Below, in pieces: positions 39,238 to 45,060 of a stretch of 45,060 nt of DNA (position 1 is its first letter; each line of letters starts with the position of its first letter). Made by a program: the position numbers and the translations under genes. Below the pieces are notes generated by a model. That model had not been told where the DNA came from, did not search any database, and saw only the letters and a list, made by a program, of their open reading frames with translations. Location of the stretch: contig NZ_GG688333.1 of the NCBI RefSeq assembly GCF_000156195.1, forward strand, positions 1 to 45,060, written 5' to 3'. Source of the DNA: Bacteroides finegoldii DSM 17565 (lineage in GTDB: Bacteria; Bacteroidota; Bacteroidia; Bacteroidales; Bacteroidaceae).

Positions 39238-40512
39238 TTAGTCTATCATGTCAAAGCCGCAATATGGAACCAGTACTTTCGGGATTCTGATACCTTCCGG
39301 AGTCTGGTTGTTTTCGAGCAAAGCGGCAACGATACGGGGGAGTGCCAATGCCGAACCGTTCAATGTATGGCAAAGCTCGGTTTTCTTGTCCGCGTTACGG
39401 TAGCGGCATTTCAGGCGGTTGGCCTGATAAGTATCAAAATTGGATACGGAACTTACTTCCAACCAGCGTTTCTGTGCTTCCGAATATACTTCAAAGTCGA
39501 AGCAGAGCGCAGCGGTGAAACTCATGTCGCCACCGCAAAGGCGAAGTATGCGGTACGGAAGTTCCAGTTTCTGCAACAAACCTTCTACGTGGTCAAGCAT
39601 TTCCTGATGAGACTGCTTAGAGTGTTCCGGCTTGTCGATACGGACTAATTCTACTTTGGAGAATTCGTGCAGGCGGTTCAGGCCACGCACATCTTTGCCG
39701 TATGAACCTGCTTCGCGACGGAAACATTGAGTGTATGCGCAGTTCATAATCGGTAGCTGTTTCTCTTCCAGAATTACGTCACGATAGATGTTTGTCACAG
39801 GGACTTCTGCTGTCGGGATCAGATATAAATCGTCTACTTCGCAGTGATACATTTGTCCTTCTTTGTCGGGAAGTTGTCCTGTGCCGTAACCGGAAGCAGC
39901 GTTGACAACTGTCGGCGGCATGATTTCGGTATATCCGGACTTGCGTGCTTCGTCCAGGAAGAAGTTGATAAGGGCACGTTGAAGTTGTGCGCCTTTACCT
40001 TTGTATACAGGGAAACCTGCACCTGTGATTTTTACACCCAGATCGAAATCAATCAGGTCGTATTTTTTAGCCAATTCCCAATGAGGAAGCGCATCTTTAG
40101 GAAGTTCTGTTTCCATGCCCCCCATCTTTTCTACGACATTGTCTTCTGCTCCTACACCTTCAGGTACACTGTCATAAGGAACATTGGGGATCGTGTAGAG
40201 CACGTTCTGCATTTCTGTTGCAGCTTGTGTCATGACAGCATCCAATTCTTTGTTACCTTCTTTCAGTTCGGCAACGCGGGCACGTGCAGATTCAGCCTCT
40301 TCTTTCTTGCCTTCTTTCATCAGTTGTCCGATAGTACGCGAAAGCGAGTTGACCTCTGCCAGGTTTTTATCTAATTGATTTTGTGTAGTACGTCTCTTGT
40401 CGTTTAAAGCAATCACTTGGTCGATTGTCTCTTTTGCATTTTTGAAATGCTTCTTTTCCAGTCCGCGGATAACCGCCTCTGTGTTTTCTGTAATTTGTTT
40501 AATGGTAAGCAT
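39238..40512 (-). CDS. serS: Seryl-tRNA synthetase
   Basis: SerS charges tRNA-Ser with serine. The 424-residue class II synthetase has the N-terminal coiled-coil tRNA-binding arm (about residues 28-100, AKETIDQVIALNDKRRTTQNQLDKNLAEVN). The catalytic domain holds motif 2 (TQCFRREAGSYGKDVRGLNRLHEFSKVELV) and motif 3 (ALPRIVAALLENNQ, about residues 385-398). I chose the start at 40512 because MLTIKQITENTEAVIRGLEKK resembles other SerS N-termini. An upstream in-frame Met at 40575 would add a hydrophobic segment that overlaps the promoter. It is monocistronic, with a -7 box at 40548-40555 and a terminator at 39181-39216. Confidence 0.96.
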   Translation of the reverse strand: MLTIKQITENTEAVIRGLEKKHFKNAKETIDQVIALNDKRRTTQNQLDKNLAEVNSLSRTIGQLMKEGKKEEAESARARVAELKEGNKELDAVMTQAATEMQNVLYTIPNVPYDSVPEGVGAEDNVVEKMGGMETELPKDALPHWELAKKYDLIDFDLGVKITGAGFPVYKGKGAQLQRALINFFLDEARKSGYTEIMPPTVVNAASGYGTGQLPDKEGQMYHCEVDDLYLIPTAEVPVTNIYRDVILEEKQLPIMNCAYTQCFRREAGSYGKDVRGLNRLHEFSKVELVRIDKPEHSKQSHQEMLDHVEGLLQKLELPYRILRLCGGDMSFTAALCFDFEVYSEAQKRWLEVSSVSNFDTYQANRLKCRYRNADKKTELCHTLNGSALALPRIVAALLENNQTPEGIRIPKVLVPYCGFDMID

Positions 40513-40547
40513 ATCTATACTTTTAATGAACTTTCGTTTAATGGATG

Positions 40548-40576
40548 CAAAGATAAAGAAAAAACAAAGAACCAAG
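40548..40576 (-). promoter_or_regulatory. Promoter of serS
   Basis: TATCTTTG (40555-40548 on the minus strand) matches TAnnTTTG. CTTG (40576-40573), 17 bases upstream, is a one-mismatch -33 element. Confidence 0.45.
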
Positions 40577-40589
40577 CAATGAAAACTGA

Positions 40590-40633
40590 CATAAAAAAGA
40601 AAGGAGATGCAATCACTTGGATTACATCTCCTT
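40590..40633 (-). terminator. Terminator of rplU-rpmA
   Basis: On the minus strand, 40633-40620 pairs with 40614-40601 (14 bp, one wobble pair) around a 5-base loop. A T-rich tail follows. It lies 26 bases after the rpmA stop. Confidence 0.8.
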
Positions 40634-40658
40634 CTCTTGAATATTTTCTGTAATGCAA

Positions 40659-40922
40659 TTACGCTTCAGTTGCAGGAACAACAGAAACATATCTTCTGTC
40701 TTCTTTGCCTACCTTGAAACTAACTGTACCATCTACCAAAGCGAAAAGAGTGTGGTCTTTACCCATTCCGATGTTTTCACCCGGATGGAATTCAGTACCT
40801 CTTTGACGAACGATGATGTTGCCTGCTTTGCAAGCTTCGCCACCAAATATCTTAACGCCTAATCTCTTACTTGCTGATTCGCGGCCGTTCTTAGAACTAC
40901 CGACACCTTTTTTATGTGCCAT
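40659..40922 (-). CDS. rpmA: 50S ribosomal protein L27
   Basis: L27 is a small basic protein of the large ribosomal subunit whose N-terminal tail reaches the peptidyl-transferase centre. The 87-residue protein starts MAHKKGVGSSKNGRESASKRLG, the canonical L27 N-terminus without the cleavable extension of Firmicutes, and contains NIIVRQRGTEFHPGENIGMGKDHTLFAL. It is 22 bases downstream of rplU in the conserved L21-L27 pair. Confidence 0.98.
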   Translation of the reverse strand: MAHKKGVGSSKNGRESASKRLGVKIFGGEACKAGNIIVRQRGTEFHPGENIGMGKDHTLFALVDGTVSFKVGKEDRRYVSVVPATEA

Positions 40923-40944
40923 TTCTTCTTACTTTTTAAATTGA

Positions 40945-41262
40945 TTAAGCTACTACTTCTGTGATTGTTAACTCAGTGAACTGTTGACGGTGACCGTTCA
41001 ATTTTCTGTAACCTTTTCTTCTTTTCTTGTGGAAAACAAGTACTTTGTCACCTTTAACCAAGTTTGATACAACCTGGCAAACAACTTTAGCGCCTTCTAC
41101 GATAGGGGCACCTACTGTTACGTTTCCGTCTTTGTCTACCAAAAGAACTTTTTCAAATTCTACTGTTGAACCGTTTTCTGCACCTTCGATGTGGTGAACG
41201 AACAACTTCTGACCAGCTTCTGCTTTAAACTGCTGACCGTTAATTTCTACAATTGCGTACAT
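40945..41262 (-). CDS. rplU: 50S ribosomal protein L21
   Basis: L21 binds 23S rRNA during assembly of the large subunit. The 105-residue protein starts MYAIVEINGQQFKAEAGQKLFVHH and has the C-terminal signature VFHKKRRKGYRKLNGHRQQFTELTI. It is first of the rplU-rpmA operon. Its promoter (41352-41383) gives a leader of about 83 bases with pairing potential. Confidence 0.98.
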   Translation of the reverse strand: MYAIVEINGQQFKAEAGQKLFVHHIEGAENGSTVEFEKVLLVDKDGNVTVGAPIVEGAKVVCQVVSNLVKGDKVLVFHKKRRKGYRKLNGHRQQFTELTITEVVA

Positions 41263-41345
41263 CTTATATATAATGTATAAGTTAGCTCCGGCGGGTGGTC
41301 TTTAATCACTTAGAGAACTCTTTGTCGAACCCGTTGCGGAATAAT
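41263..41345 (-). other. Leader of rplU-rpmA with possible RNA structure
   Basis: The predicted 5' leader contains AACGGGT and ACCCGCCG segments that could pair, closing a region with an AGAG/CTCT inner hairpin. It is GC-richer than other leaders here. An autoregulatory ribosomal-protein leader is possible but not shown. Confidence 0.3.
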
Positions 41346-41351
41346 CGGGCA

Positions 41352-41383
41352 CAAAAGTACTATTTTTATTCATACCCGGCAAA
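41352..41383 (-). promoter_or_regulatory. Promoter of rplU-rpmA
   Basis: On the minus strand TTTG (41383-41380), a 20-base spacer and TACTTTTG (41359-41352) match the Bacteroides consensus perfectly. Confidence 0.7.
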
Positions 41384-41402
41384 TATTTCTTTTATTTTTT
41401 TG

Positions 41403-42041
41403 CTATCGGACTAACTCTTCAAGATTTCTCATGATGATTTTGTGTGGATAAGCTTGCAGTTCTTCTGCGGTAGTCATTCCGTTGAGTACTCCGGCAAAGT
41501 CCACTCCGGCGTTGCAGGCAGTCTCCGCATCAACGGTGCTGTCTCCGATGTACAAAGTCTCTTGAGGTGCACTACCCAAATGTTCCAAAGCAAATCGTAC
41601 TCCTTCCGGTGAAGGTTTGGCGGCTTTCACATCTTCTCCGCCCACCACAATATCCAGAAAATCTTCGGGCATATACTTTTCCAAAAAGCTTACTATTCTA
41701 AAACGATATTTAGTAGAGATAATGCCGATACGGGCGCCTTGTTTTTTCAGCGCTGTCAATGTCGATAATGTGTCGGGAAAAAGACAGGTATTCACGTTCA
41801 TGTGTATATCTGCTTCCTGCCTGTATTCCTGTCGGAAGGCTGCAAGTTGTGCCGGGTCGGTCACTCCGGTCAGAATGCTGAAAGATTCTTCGAGTGTTTT
41901 ACCGATAGTACGTTTGATAGCTTCATCAGTGACTGTCAAATATTGGTGACGGGTAAGTACGATTCTGAAGCATTTAACGATGCCGCGTGACGAATCGGCC
42001 AGGGTATAGTCGAAATCAAATAAATAGGTTTTATAATTCAT
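41403..42041 (-). CDS. HAD family phosphatase, phosphoglycolate phosphatase-like
   Basis: The 212-residue protein is a haloacid-dehalogenase-type hydrolase. Motif I is FDFDYTLADSS (Asp9 nucleophile, Asp11 acid). Motif II is GIISTK, and motifs III/IV are KPSPEGVRFAL and IGDSTVDAETACNAG. The helical cap between motifs I and II is of the class used by Gph and pyrophosphatase PpaX. The substrate may be 2-phosphoglycolate or another small phosphate ester and cannot be fixed from sequence. It lies 23 bases after the NlpC/P60 gene and is the last gene of the minus-strand operon. Confidence 0.88.
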   Translation of the reverse strand: MNYKTYLFDFDYTLADSSRGIVKCFRIVLTRHQYLTVTDEAIKRTIGKTLEESFSILTGVTDPAQLAAFRQEYRQEADIHMNVNTCLFPDTLSTLTALKKQGARIGIISTKYRFRIVSFLEKYMPEDFLDIVVGGEDVKAAKPSPEGVRFALEHLGSAPQETLYIGDSTVDAETACNAGVDFAGVLNGMTTAEELQAYPHKIIMRNLEELVR

Positions 42042-42064
42042 AGAGGAACTTTGGGGTTTGATTG

Positions 42065-42577
42065 TTAGCGGATTCTGCCTCCGCTAATCCAATGTCTGTT
42101 ATAGTAATCTTCACTTAGCCTGCTGACTATTACTCCTTTACTTGTGCTGGCATGAATGAACTTTCCATTCTTCAGGTAGATGCCGACATGGGCTACTTTT
42201 CTTTTAGAGCGGTTGCTGGTAAAAAAGAGCAGGTCTCCTTCTTTCAGGTTTCGTTTGGCTATCTTGTTGCTCCTGCTTTTCAGGGCCTCCGTGTTGCGTG
42301 GCACTTGAATGCGGTATACTTTACGATATATCTGATAAACCATGCCGGAACAGTCAGTACCTCTCTTTGAGTCTCCACCTCCACGATAGGGAGTTCCTAT
42401 CCAATTGGCCGCTTCCAGATAGAGCTTGTGGTTATCTTCCATATTGATGTCCACCCCTAATAGGATAGAAGCCCGTGCCAATGCCTGATAATCCAGACGT
42501 GGAGCGGAGGTGCGGCAGGAACTGAGCATGGCAGTCAGCCCTACTAGAATAAGTATCAGTTTGAATTTTGTTTTCAT
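42065..42577 (-). CDS. NlpC/P60 (C40) peptidase lipoprotein
   Basis: The 170-residue lipoprotein has a signal ending at Cys21 (lipobox LSSC). The NlpC/P60 domain holds catalytic Cys76 in GTDCSGMVY, His129 in VAHVGIYL, and His141 in FIHASTSKG. Such enzymes cut peptidoglycan stem peptides, usually between gamma-D-Glu and the diamino acid, in the periplasm. All triad positions are present. It lies between the ABC ATPase and HAD genes in an apparent operon. Confidence 0.93.
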   Translation of the reverse strand: MKTKFKLILILVGLTAMLSSCRTSAPRLDYQALARASILLGVDINMEDNHKLYLEAANWIGTPYRGGGDSKRGTDCSGMVYQIYRKVYRIQVPRNTEALKSRSNKIAKRNLKEGDLLFFTSNRSKRKVAHVGIYLKNGKFIHASTSKGVIVSRLSEDYYNRHWISGGRIR

Positions 42578-42603
42578 CGTTTATTCTTAAATAGTAAATT
42601 TCC

Positions 42604-43308
42604 TCATTCTTTCACATTAAAATAATCTTCCAGCTCTTTTTCGGCTGAATTGTCCTTGTTGGTTATATCGCGGATGATTACCCCATATTCCAGCAGAGCT
42701 ATTCGAGGACATACATCTACCGTATGATTCAGGTTATGACTGGAGATTATGACTGTTGCCCGGTATTCTTCGTTATATTTTTTCAGCAGATGTTTGATGA
42801 CAGACTGAGAACTGGGATCGAGGAAATTGAACGGTTCATCCAATATCAATAATTGCGGATGATGAAGCATGGCGGAGATGATACCGATTTTCTGTTTGTT
42901 GCCGGCGGAGTAATTACGGATCAGTTTCTTGTGTCCGATCACTTCTCCGTTCATGAAGCGTTCGAAAGTAACCAGGCGTTCGTCCACCTCCTCCTTTTTT
43001 AATCCGTACATCTTTCCGATGAAGTAGAAATATTCTTCAGGAGTAAGATAGTCAATCAAAAAACCGTCATCTATAAATGCGCCTGTAAAGCTTTTCCAGT
43101 CTTCGCTTTGGCTTACGTCAATGTCATTGATCGCTACTTTCCCGTTGTCCGCTTTTAATAGGTCGAGCATTAATCGGAAAAGTGTTGTCTTTCCGGCACC
43201 GTTGTTTCCTACCAAGCCGAGCATATCACCTTGATTGATTTCATAGTGTTCTATATCTACCGCAACCTTTTCACCGAAATTCTTTCTAAGTCTGTCAATG
43301 GCAATCAT
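42604..43308 (-). CDS. ABC transporter ATP-binding protein
   Basis: The 234-residue ATPase has Walker A GNNGAGKTT (residues 34-42), a divergent signature NYSAGNKQKIGI in place of LSGGQ (about 128-139), Walker B LLILDEPFNFLD and the switch His in IISSHN. It pairs with the DUF5687 membrane protein encoded immediately upstream (40-base gap), so together they form a transporter or export complex of unknown substrate. The degenerate signature resembles that of the ABC-2-like drug or lantibiotic immunity group. Confidence 0.92.
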   Translation of the reverse strand: MIAIDRLRKNFGEKVAVDIEHYEINQGDMLGLVGNNGAGKTTLFRLMLDLLKADNGKVAINDIDVSQSEDWKSFTGAFIDDGFLIDYLTPEEYFYFIGKMYGLKKEEVDERLVTFERFMNGEVIGHKKLIRNYSAGNKQKIGIISAMLHHPQLLILDEPFNFLDPSSQSVIKHLLKKYNEEYRATVIISSHNLNHTVDVCPRIALLEYGVIIRDITNKDNSAEKELEDYFNVKE

Positions 43309-43348
43309 GACTTTCTATGTTTATATGGGTTAATGATTCATGAACTTT

Positions 43349-44842
43349 TTATTGGCGGCTGTCTCTGAAACCTTCCATATTTTCATATCTCCGCTCCATG
43401 AAGCGATGATATACATTCTTGATCCATAACGGAGAAGTCAGGACAAAACCAAGCCCGATTACCAACAGGATGGTGTAAGTAATCGTTTCACCTAAAAACG
43501 TATTTAATAGGCTGTATAAAATAAGCGGGACACCGAATGCTCCAAAGTTGACTAACATCTGTATCGCACTGTTGGTTTGGCGGCTTGTTACTTTTTCGTT
43601 GAGGGGGACTGTCTGCTTATTGTAAACAGCCAGTTGGAAAAAACAGAAATAAATAAAGCCGATGGTATAGAAAAACCAGGCGAAAGCACCTAACAGAGTC
43701 AGTTTGTGCATGATGATGGCGGGAATCATCAATAGGAAAGGAATGATTTCGCCTATACTATAAATGTAGTATTTAGCTTTAAGCAAACTTCTGATTGATT
43801 CTTTGCGAGACATCAATCCGTCGATGTAATTACCCTCGAATGACATTATTTGTGATAGGATGATCATTCCGAAAGCGGCAAAATTGTAAACGCAGATAAA
43901 GGAGGTCATGACGTTACCGTCATAGACACTCGAAAAACTGAGCAGGGTGGAGAAGGCTATAATTACGATGGTGATACTGCGCAGTGAGCCCTTACAACGG
44001 CGGTTGCGTAGGAGCATTTTTAGTTCTAGTCTCATGTACTCGCCAACTTCTCCGTAACGTTCGAAGAATTTGTATTCGGAAACATGCTTGATCCGGGTAT
44101 CATCTACTTTAGATAATTCGGCATAGATAAGTCCGGACATAATCTTGCGGTTGATCAGCCATAGAAGGATGATGACCAGTATCGTGCCGAGAAAATAGAG
44201 GATGTCCCCTTGAATATATCCGTCTCCCAGATCCATGAAAAAATAGAAGAGCGGACTGTCTTGGGGAATTAAAAGAAGGCACCCTGTTCCACCGTAAAAA
44301 ACGATGGGTAACAGAATCCACCAAATACGTTCATTGATAAGTGTCCGGCAAAGCAAATACCAGTAATTGTTAGCGATAATCAGAAGTAAAATGCCTATGA
44401 GATAGGTAATGACTCCAATGGTACCAAAGAATTTGGTAATGGTGATGAAAGAAAAAGGGACAAATAGGAATAACCAGAACAGGTTGAACAGACTAAGTCC
44501 GGAACGGATAAGAAGAAAGTCGATGACGCGATTCCGTTTAACCGGCAGCAGGAGGTAGGGCTTTACCTCCTGTGTCGGTGTCTTTTGGAACGGAACACGC
44601 AACAGGAAATCGAGTGCCAGGATAAAAATCAAAACTACGCCGTTCATAACGTGATATGGTTCCCGATTGGGAACCATATCTGAAAAACCGAACGCGAACG
44701 TCGTACCGAAGAATATCAGGTAACCGGCCCAGAATGCGCCCATGACATAACCGAGTATTTTAGCTACTTTGTTCTTTTCATACATCGGATGCCGTTTGGC
44801 GGCGAGCCTTCCATGTTTGCGTAATTCGTTGAATATCATCAT
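43349..44842 (-). CDS. DUF5687 family ABC-type membrane protein
   Basis: The 497-residue protein has about ten to twelve hydrophobic segments and an N-terminus typical of DUF5687 (NELRKHGRLAAKRHPMYEKNKVAKILGYVMGAFWAGYLIFFG). It is almost always encoded beside an ABC ATPase, as here, and is presumed to be the permease. The cytoplasmic loop after about residue 245 (KVDDTRIKHVSEYKFFERYGEVGEYMRLELKMLLRNRRCKGS) probably contacts the ATPase. The start at 44842 and the adjacent Met at 44839 cannot be distinguished. It follows the M16 peptidase gene by 22 bases. Confidence 0.87.
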   Translation of the reverse strand: MMIFNELRKHGRLAAKRHPMYEKNKVAKILGYVMGAFWAGYLIFFGTTFAFGFSDMVPNREPYHVMNGVVLIFILALDFLLRVPFQKTPTQEVKPYLLLPVKRNRVIDFLLIRSGLSLFNLFWLFLFVPFSFITITKFFGTIGVITYLIGILLLIIANNYWYLLCRTLINERIWWILLPIVFYGGTGCLLLIPQDSPLFYFFMDLGDGYIQGDILYFLGTILVIILLWLINRKIMSGLIYAELSKVDDTRIKHVSEYKFFERYGEVGEYMRLELKMLLRNRRCKGSLRSITIVIIAFSTLLSFSSVYDGNVMTSFICVYNFAAFGMIILSQIMSFEGNYIDGLMSRKESIRSLLKAKYYIYSIGEIIPFLLMIPAIIMHKLTLLGAFAWFFYTIGFIYFCFFQLAVYNKQTVPLNEKVTSRQTNSAIQMLVNFGAFGVPLILYSLLNTFLGETITYTILLVIGLGFVLTSPLWIKNVYHRFMERRYENMEGFRDSRQ

Positions 44843-44864
44843 TCTGTTGATATGCTAGAGAATT

Positions 44865-45060
44865 TTATTTGGCTTCTTCCGGCATAGTCATTACAACTTG
44901 AATTTCGTTGTTCTGTTTCAGCAGCCTAGCGAGGAAGTCTTGTACTTCTTTTGCTGTAATGCTGTTGACTATCTTTTCGTAATCTTTTGTATTGTCGATA
45001 CCTGTATAGAAGTATTCGTCCAGATTATTAAGCCAGTAACCGTTTTCTTTCTGTGCATCT
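44865..45060 (-). CDS. M16 family zinc peptidase, C-terminal fragment
   Basis: Reading the minus strand from the window edge to the stop at 44865-44867 gives 64 codons. They include NGYWLNNLDEYFYTGID, the segment KIVNSITAKEVQDFLARLL, and the end IQVVMTMPEEAK. This is the typical end of an M16 insulinase-like peptidase (NGYWL...VNSIT...V..F...L). The gene continues beyond 45060, so the HxxEH zinc motif is not in view. It is the most upstream gene visible in an operon with DUF5687, the ABC ATPase, NlpC/P60 and HAD genes. Confidence 0.85.
   Translation of the reverse strand, partial: DAQKENGYWLNNLDEYFYTGIDNTKDYEKIVNSITAKEVQDFLARLLKQNNEIQVVMTMPEEAK

Noticed and set aside
1..45060. CRISPR arrays, insertion sequences, transposases, toxin-antitoxin pairs
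   Set aside because: No spaced direct repeats, no transposase motifs and no terminal repeats of IS type were seen; the PUL has no mobility genes at its edges.

Overview
The window is chromosomal DNA from a gut Bacteroides, probably of the B. thetaiotaomicron / B. ovatus / B. xylanisolvens group. The evidence is a SusC/SusD pair, lipoproteins with an acidic export signal after the lipid cysteine, families typical of Bacteroidetes (DUF4270, DUF5687, DUF3823, GH133, GH57), and repeated promoters of the Bacteroides type (TTTG, about 17-21 bases, then TAnnTTTG). Most genes lack a strong Shine-Dalgarno sequence, which also fits. Species cannot be fixed from the sequence alone.

Layout. 1-0.4 kb: a tRNA-Tyr/tRNA-Gly transcription unit on the minus strand. 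0.4-9.8 kb: housekeeping genes (ribH, a membrane TPR protein, recF with a DUF721 partner, 5-formyltetrahydrofolate cyclo-ligase, an S41 protease, dCMP deaminase, a frameshifted lipoprotein, an M3 metallopeptidase, gapA). 9.8-13.5 kb: mscL, guaA, a Crp/Fnr-family regulator and a MarC-family membrane protein. 13.7-27.1 kb: an accessory polysaccharide utilisation locus (PUL). It has a membrane-spanning regulator, SusC, SusD, a DUF3823 lipoprotein, a GH92 alpha-mannosidase, a GH99 endo-alpha-mannosidase and a LamG-domain lipoprotein. 27.2-35.3 kb: a rhomboid protease, a glycogen operon (GH133, GT4, GH57), a DUF4270 lipoprotein and a half-length glycogen synthase-like protein. 35.5-45 kb: panC-panD, a fused NfnA/NfnB-type oxidoreductase, serS, the rplU-rpmA operon, and a minus-strand operon of an M16 peptidase (cut by the window edge), DUF5687 permease, ABC ATPase, NlpC/P60 lipoprotein and HAD phosphatase.

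How the PUL probably works (inference). A mannan or high-mannose glycan is bound at the surface by SusD, the DUF3823 protein and the LamG lipoprotein. It is cut internally by surface GH99, imported through SusC, and trimmed by GH92, whose lipoprotein signal lacks the acidic surface-export residues. The regulator has a LamG-like and kelch-like periplasmic part, one membrane helix and a cytoplasmic winged-helix plus SARP/BTAD-like part. It would therefore sense glycan in the periplasm and act on DNA directly from the membrane. A perfect 8+1+8 inverted repeat flanked by two TGTGATAA copies 40 bases apart lies at the susC promoter and is the natural candidate operator. This sensor-operator pair is the most interesting system in the window.

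Other notable points are a one-base frameshift in an A9 tract, a glycogen synthase-like protein lacking half the enzyme, a GH57 protein with an altered catalytic motif and a histone-like tail, a perfect 48-base palindrome, and a pair of related 22-base inverted repeats at gene ends.
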